Shown here: positions 14,293-22,617 of the stretch, in pieces
Numbering within the stretch: the first letter of the stretch is position 1
How the letters are laid out: each line of letters opens with the position of its first letter
Source: Pseudomonadota bacterium
GTDB taxonomy: Bacteria > Pseudomonadota > Gammaproteobacteria > Steroidobacterales > Steroidobacteraceae
DNA: 64,000 bases
Assembly: GCA_021792555.1 (NCBI GenBank)
Contig: JAJYUL010000005.1
Coordinates: 1 to 64,000 of the forward strand
Direction: 5' to 3'
The notes under the pieces: model-generated
What the model was told of the DNA's origin: nothing
The model's input: only the letters and a program-made list of their open reading frames with translations
Databases searched by the model: none
Position numbers and translations under genes: made by a program

Positions 14293-15900
14293 ATGACCAT
14301 AACGAACGTCTTCGATTACTCCTTCACCTTCCCTTCTGGTCAACGCGAGCCCGCGCCATCGTCCCCGGTGCGCCGCATCGTCATCGTCGGCGGCGGAACG
14401 GCCGGTTGGATGACCGCGCTGATCTTCGCCCATTCCCTCATCCCCAAGGGCGTGCAGATCACGCTCCTTGAGTCCCCAACGGTGCCGATCATCGGAGTCG
14501 GCGAGGGCTCCACGCCCTTGCTGCGGGGATTTTTCGACATGCTGGGCGTCGCAGAGGCCGAGTGGATGCCCGCGTGCCACGCCACGTACAAATGCGGAAT
14601 CAGCTTCCACGGCTGGTCGACCAAGCCCGGCTTCGAGCACTACTTCCATCCGTTCCCCTCGATGCTCGACATCATGACCATGACGCAGTTCGTCCACAAC
14701 GTGGAGGCACGCGTCAGGGGAGCGAACCTCTACGCCCATCCGGACCGCTTTTTCCTCTCAGCACGGCTCGTTGCCTCAGGACGCTCCCCCAAGGCGCGGG
14801 AGGATTTTCCGTTCGACGTCCTGCACGGATACCACTTCGATGCGACGCTTCTCGGGCAGTTCCTGCACAAGAAGGCGCTCGAGCGGGGTGTCCGCTACAA
14901 GAGCTGTCACGTGACGCATGCCACGGTGAACGAAGATGGCGCCATCGGCTCCGTCCACACCCGTGAGGGCGAAACGATTACCGCGGATCTGTACGTGGAT
15001 TGCACGGGATTTTCCGGCCTGCTGCTGCAGAAGGCATTGAAAGTTCCCTTCCTCAGCTTCGCGGACAATCTGTTCAACGATGCGGCGGTGGCGATGCCCT
15101 CGCCCATAGAGGATGCCATCCCGAGCCAGACCGTCTCCACTGCGCTGAAGCACGGCTGGGCCTGGAAGATTCCGCTCACCAGCCGGTTCGGCAACGGCTA
15201 CGTGTACAGCAGCCGATTCTGCACCGCAGACGCCGCGGAAACCGAATTGCGGCAGCATCTGGGGCTGCTCGACTCGGCCGTCGCGGCGCGGCACCTGAAG
15301 ATGAAGGTGGGCCGTGTCGCCACGCCCTGGCACGCGAATTGCCTCGCGATCGGACTCGCCCAGGGCTTCGTCGAGCCGCTCGAGGCCACGGCGCTCATGG
15401 TGATCCAGTATATGGCGATGAATTTCGTTCCCGTGCTCGAGCGGGGTGAGCTCAACGAGGAGGCGCGCGCGCGCTTCAATGCGCTCGTGAACCGGAATTT
15501 CGACGGCATCCGCGACTACATCTGCACGCACTACAAGACCAATTCCCGAACCGACACCGAATACTGGCGCACCAACGCCGCGAACACGAACCTGTCGGAC
15601 AATCTGAAGAAGATCTTCTCCGCCTGGACCGCGGGCAAGAGCATCGTGCCCGGACTCAGGGCGCAGGAATTCGGCCAGGGCTACCCGGTGATGTCCTGGT
15701 TCGCGATCCTCTCCGGCATGGGAATTTTCCCGGATCCGCGCAGCCTGCGCCCCCCGAACGCGCAGGAGGCGCGCTACAGCCTGAGCGAAATCGACGATCT
15801 GCTCAATCGCTGCATCGGAAACTACTTCGAGCACAAGCAGGCGCTGCGCGAGACTCCGCCGGCGAAGCCGCCGCTCACCTTGCAGCTGTACTTCTGGTAG
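14293..15900 (+). CDS. Flavin-dependent tryptophan halogenase family protein
   Basis: This is a 535-residue FADH2-dependent halogenase-type protein. The FAD motif is GGGTAGWMTA (residues 33-42). Lys100 lies in ATYK, the position of the catalytic Lys of PrnA/RebH. The halogenase signature WAWKIP is at residues 289-294, and the conserved VEPLEA segment is near residue 360. No flavin reductase gene is nearby, so the reduced flavin would come from elsewhere. Relatives in Xanthomonadales and Caulobacterales are often linked to TonB receptors and TPR-sulfotransferases; one such sulfotransferase lies 1.4 kb downstream. The substrate cannot be told, and a non-tryptophan substrate is likely. Confidence 0.88.
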   Translation: MTITNVFDYSFTFPSGQREPAPSSPVRRIVIVGGGTAGWMTALIFAHSLIPKGVQITLLESPTVPIIGVGEGSTPLLRGFFDMLGVAEAEWMPACHATYKCGISFHGWSTKPGFEHYFHPFPSMLDIMTMTQFVHNVEARVRGANLYAHPDRFFLSARLVASGRSPKAREDFPFDVLHGYHFDATLLGQFLHKKALERGVRYKSCHVTHATVNEDGAIGSVHTREGETITADLYVDCTGFSGLLLQKALKVPFLSFADNLFNDAAVAMPSPIEDAIPSQTVSTALKHGWAWKIPLTSRFGNGYVYSSRFCTADAAETELRQHLGLLDSAVAARHLKMKVGRVATPWHANCLAIGLAQGFVEPLEATALMVIQYMAMNFVPVLERGELNEEARARFNALVNRNFDGIRDYICTHYKTNSRTDTEYWRTNAANTNLSDNLKKIFSAWTAGKSIVPGLRAQEFGQGYPVMSWFAILSGMGIFPDPRSLRPPNAQEARYSLSEIDDLLNRCIGNYFEHKQALRETPPAKPPLTLQLYFW

Positions 15901-16034
15901 CGCCGATCGAGCCGGGCGCTGTGCGCGGCTAGCCCGTCCGGCCGTTCTCTGCGGCGGTCCGCTGCACTCCCGGAGCATCTCCCCGACGGACATCGATACC
16001 CCACCTCTCCTCGCATGGGGCGCCGCGCCACGCG

Positions 16035-16063
16035 TTGCCAGACGCTGCGTTTCCTGTTATTTT
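16035..16063 (+). promoter_or_regulatory. Promoter of the ArsR-SdpI operon
   Basis: -35 TTGCCA (16035-16040), a 17-bp spacer and -10 TATTTT (16058-16063), with an alternative TTTAAT overlapping. Transcription from here would start near 16070, which favours ATG 16092 as the regulator start. Confidence 0.55.
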
Positions 16064-16091
16064 AATGTTCCTCAAACTGTCGCTCACCGGC

Positions 16092-16382
16092 ATGCGCGAA
16101 TCCGTATTCAGGGCGATTGCCGATCCGCACAGACGCACGATACTGCGCCTTCTGAAGGCCGGATCCATGACGGCAGGAGAGATAGCGCAGGCCTTCGCCA
16201 TCACGAAGGGCTCACTCTCGTATCATTTCAACATCCTCACCGAGGCCGGTCTCATCCGCCGTGAGCGCAGGGGCAAGGAAATGGTCTATTCCCTAAATGC
16301 CTCGGTACTGGAAGAGCTCTCGAGCGCCCTGCTCGACTTGCTCGACAACCCGGTGCGCCGCACCCGAGGCACTCGCATATGA
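16092..16382 (+). CDS. ArsR-family regulator (SdpR-like)
   Basis: This is a 96-residue winged-helix repressor starting MRESVFRAIADPHRRTILRL, the canonical ArsR/SdpR opening, with the recognition helix around TKGSLSYHFNILTEAGLI and a wing at RRERRGKEMVYSL. There are no metal-binding Cys pairs, so it is unlikely to sense arsenic. The next gene overlaps by 4 bp and encodes an SdpI-like membrane protein, the same pairing as Bacillus SdpR/SdpI, where the membrane protein sequesters the repressor. An in-frame ATG at 16065 is disfavoured because it falls in the promoter. Confidence 0.85.
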   Translation: MRESVFRAIADPHRRTILRLLKAGSMTAGEIAQAFAITKGSLSYHFNILTEAGLIRRERRGKEMVYSLNASVLEELSSALLDLLDNPVRRTRGTRI

Positions 16383-17044
16383 AGCCGATTCGCCGGCACG
16401 CCGCCGCCATCCTGCTCGCACTCACCGGACTCATCGTAGCAGTCATTGTTTATCCGGATCTGCCGGCCCAGGTGCCGGTGCACTGGTCCGCGACGGGCGT
16501 CGTCGATCAGCGCATGCCCAAGGATATAGGGGCGTTCATACAGCCTCTCTCTGCGCTCGCAATCGTCGGACTGATGATAGCCTGCGAGCCGCGGGACTGG
16601 CGCGAGCCGCAAGCCGGTGCGGTGCATTCGATATACCCGGCGATGGTGGCAGTGGTCTCGGGGTTCATGCTGTACATGACCGTTGTGCTGTTGCTCGCCG
16701 GAGTCGGGGCACACCTGGACATTCCCACCGACGTCACTGTCGGCATCGGCATTCTGATGGCTGCGCTCGGCAACAGTCTCGGCAAGGTGCCGCGGAACCG
16801 CCTGATCGGAATCCGATTCCCGTGGACGCTCGCGAGCGGTGAAGTCTGGTCGAGAACACACCGGTTGGCCGGTTGGCTGTTCGCGCTGGGAGGGTCGCTC
16901 ACAGCAGCGTTCGCGGTGATCACCCGGAGCCCTTCGAGCCCATTATTCGGCGCAGGCGTGCTGATCGCCGCCGCGGTGGTGGCGAGCGTGTATTCGTTCG
17001 CGCTATCGCGGCGCCTACCGCGCGGCGGCCCCACCGGTGAGTGA
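16379..17044 (+). CDS. SdpI/DUF1648 family membrane protein
   Basis: This is a 221-residue inner-membrane protein with about six transmembrane segments. The N-terminal part contains DLPAQVPVHWSATGVVDQ, the DUF1648 signature (residues 24-41). The second half contains LGKVPRNRLIGIRFPWTL and SGEVWSRTHRLAGWLF, the SdpI signature. In Bacillus, SdpI confers immunity to the SdpC killing factor and binds SdpR; here no toxin gene is adjacent. ATGA overlap shows coupling to the regulator. It may sense or resist a membrane-active peptide. Confidence 0.85.
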   Translation: MKPIRRHAAAILLALTGLIVAVIVYPDLPAQVPVHWSATGVVDQRMPKDIGAFIQPLSALAIVGLMIACEPRDWREPQAGAVHSIYPAMVAVVSGFMLYMTVVLLLAGVGAHLDIPTDVTVGIGILMAALGNSLGKVPRNRLIGIRFPWTLASGEVWSRTHRLAGWLFALGGSLTAAFAVITRSPSSPLFGAGVLIAAAVVASVYSFALSRRLPRGGPTGE

Positions 17045-17294
17045 GCGCGCCGTTGTCTGCCGGGTGGCGGCAGGCGGGCCTGCGGATCGAGAGGCAATCC
17101 TGCTCACACACGGAACTCGACGCACTGATCGCCTCACTCGAGCGATGCGATCGTCGCAGCGGGCACCCAGGAGCAGTGCCACCCCGCGGCGAGCGGTCCG
17201 CCGTCTGCGGGAGGGCTGACAGCAGGCCGCGCAGCTTCGCCCGGCCCGCTGCTCGACAGCACCCGGGCCGGCCGGTGTAAGCTTCTGCGCAGCA

Positions 17295-18791
17295 ATGCAG
17301 TTCCAGTCGAACACCCCAGCTGCCGATCCTCATGCCGAGGCCGTTCGCGCGCTGCGGGCCGGGCGGCTGGCTGAGGCATTGGCTCACGCCGAGCGGGCAG
17401 TGGCGGGCTCGACCGCCTGCTCGCCGGCCCATGGCCTGCTCGCCGCGATTCTTCTGCGGCTCGGTCGCCCGGCCGAGGCGGATGCCGTGATCGAGAGCGC
17501 GCTGCGGCACGCACACGGCGTTGGGCAGGCCTATGATGCCCTCGGCCAGGTGTCGCTCGCCCTCGGGCGCCACGAGCGCGCCAATGCCCTTTTCCGCCGC
17601 GCCGTGCAACTCGATCCGAGTGCGCCCGCGCACTGGTTCAACCTCGCTTCGAGTGAACGGGCCTTCGGCAGACTCGCGCAGGCGGAGGCCGCATGCGACC
17701 AGGCGATCGCGCTCGATGAGCGCGAGTACCGCAGCTACCTCCTGCGCGCCGAACTGCGCGTCCAGACGCCCGCCGCCAACCACATCGGGCAGTTGCGCAG
17801 CCAGCTCGCCCGCCCGGGCCTCGATGCGCACGCACGCGTGCTGCTCGGGTATGCCCTCGGCAAGGAGCTCGATGATCTCGGGCGGTACGATGAGGCGTTC
17901 GGTGCATTTTCGCTCGCGGCGCTCGAGCGGCGCCGCCTGCTCGCCTACGACGTAGCGGTCGACGAGCACAAACTGCGCCGCATCATCGAGGCCTTTCCAT
18001 GCGACCCGCAGCACACGGCGGGAGGCGCAGTCGACTCGAGCCGCTTCGTCTTCATCGTCGGTCTGCCGCGCTCAGGGACGACGCTGCTCGAGCGGATCCT
18101 GACCGGCCTGCCCGCAGTGCGCTCGAACGGTGAAACCGATCACTTTGCGCGCACACTGCTCAGCGCCTCCCCGGCGCAGCCGGCCGCGGCTGACGGACCT
18201 GCCCAGGACCTGTTCGCGCGGGCGGCAGCCGCCGACTGGAACGCCGTTGCCGCCGGCTACATACGGCGCGCCGACCCGCACGACAGCGGCGAGGTGGTCC
18301 TCGAGAAACAGCCGATGAACTACCTCTATCTCGGCGCGATCCATCGCGCCCTGCCCCGGGCGCGGCTCGTGCTCGTCAGCCGCTCGCCGCTCGACATCTG
18401 CTTCGCGATGTACCGCACGCTGTTCGGCGAGGCGTATCAGTTCAGCTATGACTTCGACGACCTCGCTCGCTACTACGCCGCGTACTCGCGGCTGATCGCC
18501 CACTGGCGCGCGGCCTTCGGCGAGTCACTCTTCGAGGTCCGCTATGAGGATCTGGTGAGCGATCCGTCCCGAGTGGGTGAGAGGCTCGCACGCTGGTGCG
18601 GCCTTAAGTGGCGCGACGGCGCGGTCGAGATCGAGCGCAATGAGGCGCTCTGCCTCACCCAGAGCGCCGCACAGGTGCGCCGCCCCATCTACCGCTCCTC
18701 CACCGGACGCTGGCGCCACTATCGCGCGCACCTCGAGCCGCTGATCGATGCATTGCGCCGCGAGGGCGTGAGCCTGGCGGAGCTCGATTGA
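17295..18791 (+). CDS. TPR domain-sulfotransferase fusion
   Basis: This is a 498-residue cytoplasmic protein. Residues 10-220 are tetratricopeptide repeats (for example AHWFNLASSERAFGRLAQAE). From about 250 to 490 there is a sulfotransferase domain with the 5'-phosphosulfate-binding loop GLPRSGTTLLERIL (about residues 256-269) and the 3'-phosphate-binding element LVSRSPLDICFAMY. It would transfer sulfate from PAPS to a protein, sugar or small molecule. Similar fusions recur beside TonB receptors and halogenase-like genes; the acceptor is unknown. A weak ribosome site precedes ATG 17295. Confidence 0.88.
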   Translation: MQFQSNTPAADPHAEAVRALRAGRLAEALAHAERAVAGSTACSPAHGLLAAILLRLGRPAEADAVIESALRHAHGVGQAYDALGQVSLALGRHERANALFRRAVQLDPSAPAHWFNLASSERAFGRLAQAEAACDQAIALDEREYRSYLLRAELRVQTPAANHIGQLRSQLARPGLDAHARVLLGYALGKELDDLGRYDEAFGAFSLAALERRRLLAYDVAVDEHKLRRIIEAFPCDPQHTAGGAVDSSRFVFIVGLPRSGTTLLERILTGLPAVRSNGETDHFARTLLSASPAQPAAADGPAQDLFARAAAADWNAVAAGYIRRADPHDSGEVVLEKQPMNYLYLGAIHRALPRARLVLVSRSPLDICFAMYRTLFGEAYQFSYDFDDLARYYAAYSRLIAHWRAAFGESLFEVRYEDLVSDPSRVGERLARWCGLKWRDGAVEIERNEALCLTQSAAQVRRPIYRSSTGRWRHYRAHLEPLIDALRREGVSLAELD

Positions 18792-18849
18792 CGCAGGAGC
18801 GCGCGCCGATCTTCTGACGAATGTACGACGCCCGCGGCACCACCCACGG

Positions 18850-19572
18850 CTACATGGCGCGGCCGCCGTAAGTCTCGCGCTGCAGCGCATCGAGGAACGC
18901 CCTGAGCTCGGCCACGCGCTTGCTGCCGATGCGGCGCGCCGCAGGGGTGATGAGCCGCGGCGGGATCACGGTGAGAAATCCGCGCAACATCTTGACTGCC
19001 GGGGCAAAACTCGGCGCCTTCGCGCCTGTCAGCGAGAGCATGCGCGCCGCGCCGATATCGCCCAGAAAATCCAACGAGTCCGCATCGTGCAGCACGATCG
19101 CCGTCGGGTCATGGCCCGGATTGCTGTAATACATGTGTCCGCGTTCTGCCTGCTGCACGATCGCGATCTTCTGCATCGGGAAGCCCACGCTCTTGAGGAT
19201 CGCCGGACTCTGCAGCGCGGCGCATGCGCCGTGCTCCATCTTCCTGTCCGCGCAGGGGCGGAACGCGGCCATGTCGTGCAGAAACGCCGCAGCGAACAGC
19301 GCATCTTTGTCGATCTTGAGGTGATCGTCCCGGGCAATCCTTAGGGCGAGCAGGTAATCGCGCTCGGAATGCTGCCAGCCCCAGGCCGGATGCAGAAAGT
19401 GCCGGCGCGCGAGTTCGTAGATCTTGACTTTCCACGGCGCATTCAGCGCAATGCCGCTCGCTGTGACCGTTGGCGCCGCAGCGGCCACGCACGGTCGCGC
19501 CAAGACGAGCGCGAGCAGCACAACTGCAAACCCCATCGCGGCGCGGATTTTCGGCGCAGTGGAACTGATCAT
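18850..19572 (-). CDS. Exported HD-domain hydrolase
   Basis: This is a 240-residue protein with an N-terminal signal or anchor (about residues 10-30, FAVVLLALVLARPCVAAAA). The HD phosphohydrolase metal site is visible as His in WGWQHSERDYLLAL, the HD pair in AAFLHDMAAF and the distal Asp in LHDADSLDFLGD. The C-terminal part ends in a helical RVAELRAFLDALQRE. The family hydrolyses phosphomonoesters or nucleotides; the export signal makes a periplasmic role likely. The gene stands alone, convergent with the sulfotransferase gene. Confidence 0.8.
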   Translation of the reverse strand: MISSTAPKIRAAMGFAVVLLALVLARPCVAAAAPTVTASGIALNAPWKVKIYELARRHFLHPAWGWQHSERDYLLALRIARDDHLKIDKDALFAAAFLHDMAAFRPCADRKMEHGACAALQSPAILKSVGFPMQKIAIVQQAERGHMYYSNPGHDPTAIVLHDADSLDFLGDIGAARMLSLTGAKAPSFAPAVKMLRGFLTVIPPRLITPAARRIGSKRVAELRAFLDALQRETYGGRAM

Positions 19573-19880
19573 GGACCGACTCCCCTGGGTGGAGGCGCGA
19601 GCGGATCACCCGCGCGGCTAGGGCTGCAAACCGCAGCGTTTACCGAGCCCCTTTGCCCAAAATAGACGATTACGCGCGTAAACACCAACGGCGCTCGCGA
19701 GGCGCGCGATGAAACCGTCCCGCACCGCGATTTGGCGGCCGGTCGGACTGTGGCATAGACTGGCATTGGGGGGTGTTGCGCGCAGCGCCCCGAGCCCGGC
19801 CGGAATTGGCAGTACGCACACAGGCCGGGCGGCATCGGTACAGATCACGCGCCGGTTGCGTGACGGACGGAGGAGACGGC
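19573..19880. other. Divergent intergenic region
   Basis: This is 308 bp between the HD gene (minus) and the DUF2380-like gene (plus), presumably holding both promoters. I could not assign convincing -10/-35 pairs. Confidence 0.4.
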
Positions 19881-20480
19881 ATGAAGAACTTGCCCATGGC
19901 CCGCGCCCTCCGGACGGCGCGAACCGCATGCCCGGCCGCCGCCTGCGCGATCGCGCTGTTGCTGGCGCTGGGTGCAGCGGCCGGCGCTCCGGCCGCATCG
20001 GCCGCCCAAGCCGCAACCGTGCGCAGACAGACGATTCTCGTTCTGCCCTTCGACCTGTACGACTTCTCGCTCGATCGCAGAGCGCAGACCGTCGTGCCGC
20101 TGCATCATTGGGCGGCCGCACTGGCCGGCCAGATGGCCGGCAAACTGCGCCACGACAGCGCGCTGCGCGTTCTCAGCGACAGCACATCGATCGCGGCGCT
20201 GCGCAAAGTGAGGATAAATTATTCCCACCCCACGGCGTGCCGGCGCTGCATGATTTCGGTGGCCCGGCATGCCGGCGCACGCCTGGTGGTGATCGGCCAG
20301 GTGCACAAGCTGAGCAATCTGATCACGTATTTCAATGTTGAAATCGTCGATGTTCACACGGGCCGGGTCGTGCACGAGATCAATATGCGCGCAGACGGTG
20401 CGGACACCAACAGCATGTGGAGGCACATCGCGCAGAACCTGGCCGACAGCGTCGATCGCGCCATCGCGCACACTCACTGA
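19881..20480 (+). CDS. DUF2380-like exported protein
   Basis: This is a 199-residue protein with a signal peptide (...ACPAAACAIALLLALGAAAG) and a mature domain carrying ILVLPFDLYDFSLDRRA, a CRRCMISVARHAGARLVVIG segment and VEIVDVHTGRVVHEINMRAD. This matches the DUF2380 family, often encoded near methanol/PQQ dehydrogenases, and resembles the nucleotide-binding-like fold of outer-membrane FlgO/TolB-type domains. GGAGGAG lies 8 bases before ATG 19881, so longer upstream frames are rejected. No function is established. Confidence 0.75.
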   Translation: MKNLPMARALRTARTACPAAACAIALLLALGAAAGAPAASAAQAATVRRQTILVLPFDLYDFSLDRRAQTVVPLHHWAAALAGQMAGKLRHDSALRVLSDSTSIAALRKVRINYSHPTACRRCMISVARHAGARLVVIGQVHKLSNLITYFNVEIVDVHTGRVVHEINMRADGADTNSMWRHIAQNLADSVDRAIAHTH

Positions 20481-20860
20481 GGCGCACTCAGGCAACGAGC
20501 GATCGGGAGTGCGCAGTCCAGTCGTGATCCTGCGGCGCACCGTTGCCAACGGCCCGCGCACGATCGGATTGCAGAGGGCCTTCTGGCCACGCTTCATGAT
20601 GGCCGCACATGCCACGGTTGGCCGAAGCAAACCCGCGCCCTTGCGGCGGCTGGAGCCTCGGCGCACACGTGATGTTTCACCCCAGGCTCGCGCATCGATG
20701 CCCGTGAGGCGCGCTTGGCCGCCTGAGCGGACATGCGCACACGGTCACTCCTCGAGTCGATGCCCGTGACCCACGGCAGACACCGTTCCTGGCAACGTTT
20801 CCGCACACGCGCAGCGCCCCCACTTCGCTCCCGAGGCGCCCCTTCACGCGTTTGCCTGCG
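20481..20860. other. Spacer, no gene seen
   Basis: This is 380 bp between two convergent genes. I see no coding frame, RNA or strong hairpin here. Confidence 0.4.
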
Positions 20861-21073
20861 TCAATCCGTCGGCACGCGCCCTACCGGCGCATAGCCGAGC
20901 GCGACCATGTTGCGCCGCAATCGCGGCGCACAGCGGGGCTGCTCGCCGGCCGGCAGGTATTGCAGAACGAATTCGCAGGAGTCGCGTTTGAGAAAGTACG
21001 CGTCGTCGATTCGACGCTTGCACAGCGCATGCCCGTGCGCGCAGACCAGGATCGTGATGACCCAGACTTCCAT
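20861..21073 (-). CDS. Small hypothetical protein
   Basis: This is a 70-residue frame from ATG 21073: MEVWVITILVCAHGHALCKR then ...RDSCEFVLQYLPAGE. TATACT lies 11 bases upstream of the ATG on the minus strand and could be the -10 of a nearly leaderless message. Four Cys residues and a short hydrophobic N terminus are its only traits. It could be a chance frame. No family is recognised. Confidence 0.4.
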   Translation of the reverse strand: MEVWVITILVCAHGHALCKRRIDDAYFLKRDSCEFVLQYLPAGEQPRCAPRLRRNMVALGYAPVGRVPTD

Positions 21074-21246
21074 GGCAAAAGTATACGCCAGCCTCTGGTC
21101 CCCGTGAGTCGGGAACAAAGTTACACCGAACTCACAGGGACACGGTCAAGTCCGCGCTCGGCGCAACAGGTGCAGGCGATGCCGCGCACGCGCCCCGGCC
21201 TCCCCGGAAGCGCGGGGAAGCGCTTGGGGAGCGCGTGCGCGGGATG

Positions 21247-22182
21247 TCAGGCAGCCGGTTGAGCCTGCGACCCGATCCACAGGAACGCGAAGGGAATCAG
21301 GTAAATGAGCACGTTGCCGAGCACGTTGCCGCGGACACCGGTGCCCGCCGAAGTGTACGGCCCGCCGAAGGCCTCCGCGCTCGTCCAGACTGCCAGCGAA
21401 TAGGCCATGCCGAACGGGATGATCACACGCAGCCAGCGGCCGCTGAGCAGGCCGACGGCAATCACGGTCTCAACGAGCCCGACGACTGTGGCGACGAGCA
21501 CCGGCCCGATCGCAATCACAACCATGGCGACGAAGCCCAGCCAGACCGCGACCCAGTGCGGCTGGCCCGGAATGACCGAGGTGATCTGGCTGCGAAAGTG
21601 CAGCAGGAACGCCGGCAGCCACTTCAAGGCCGCATCGAACAGCCACAGCGCGCCGAAGCACAGCCGCGCGCGATTCCATAGCGTGCTGCCCTGCACGGAG
21701 GCGCCTTGCGCCTGCCCGTTGAGCGACGGCACGCAGGCGAGGACGAAGAGGAAGGTGATCGCATAGGCAACGAACACCCCGGGGTCCGTCTGGCCCCCGC
21801 TGTAGGGAAAGCCGAAGCCGTTCAATACGACCCAGCACACCAGGCTGTAGACGATGCCGAACTTTGCGGCGAACGCGAGCTTCGTGCGCGTCAGCAGCGC
21901 AAGAGCGAGCAGCAACGCAATCACCACCATGCACACGGCCACCACCTCGGGTCCGAGTGCCTCGATGCCCCGGTCGATCCCCGTGAGCAGCGGCCGGATC
22001 CCGGCCGGCACGTGCGCGGCGGCCTTGGCGAGCGCATGGAGGAAATTTGCCCGCGCATTCGCGGCGGCGAGCCAGCCTTGCGCCTGGAATGCCGCATTCA
22101 TCAGCCACACCACACCGAACACTCCGGTCAGAATGCGCAGCGCCGAGGCTTGCGCGACAGGGAAATGAACCGCCGCTTTCAT
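21247..22182 (-). CDS. DoxX-like integral membrane protein
   Basis: This is a 311-residue protein with eight or more hydrophobic segments arranged as two related halves, each starting with an (A/R)xLRILTGVFGVVWLMNA- or RLCFGALWLFDAALKWLP-like helix. This layout fits duplicated DoxX-type membrane proteins (thiosulfate:quinone oxidoreductase small-subunit-like), whose general function is unclear. GGAG 8 bases upstream selects ATG 22182 over the GTG at 22194. It is not in an operon. Confidence 0.7.
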   Translation of the reverse strand: MKAAVHFPVAQASALRILTGVFGVVWLMNAAFQAQGWLAAANARANFLHALAKAAAHVPAGIRPLLTGIDRGIEALGPEVVAVCMVVIALLLALALLTRTKLAFAAKFGIVYSLVCWVVLNGFGFPYSGGQTDPGVFVAYAITFLFVLACVPSLNGQAQGASVQGSTLWNRARLCFGALWLFDAALKWLPAFLLHFRSQITSVIPGQPHWVAVWLGFVAMVVIAIGPVLVATVVGLVETVIAVGLLSGRWLRVIIPFGMAYSLAVWTSAEAFGGPYTSAGTGVRGNVLGNVLIYLIPFAFLWIGSQAQPAA

Positions 22183-22617
22183 AGTTTTCTCCACAGAGTT
22201 ACGCCGAGCGAGTCCCGCTCAGCACCACACCGGACACTCTCGGCTGCAGCGACGCGAGTCGCCGACTTGCCGGATTCAACCCGTCATGCCGCGAGCAGCC
22301 CCCCGGGCGGCATCGTTCACCGTCCCATCGTGCTCCCGGGCGTTACCCTGCGGACTGCAGCAGCGCAACCACGGCTCCGGTCCGCCCCCTTCATGATGCA
22401 CGCCTCGACATCACCCAGCGGCGCCTTCGCTGCGGGCGCCTTCGCGAAACGTCAGTGAGCCCAGAACCCATGGCCACCGCCCGGCCCAACCCCGTCGAAC
22501 GGCACACCCGAGGCCCAATATGCCACGGACATCGGCCAAGCGCGGCAGTTCCCTCTGCAGTGCACATCGCCGCGGTCCTTCCGACCGAGGGATGCGCGCA
22601 CCGGCGGCGCAAATGCC
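22183..22617. other. Spacer, no gene seen
   Basis: This is 435 bp between two minus-strand genes. Open frames here are antisense or composition-driven; no RNA or repeat is evident. Confidence 0.4.
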
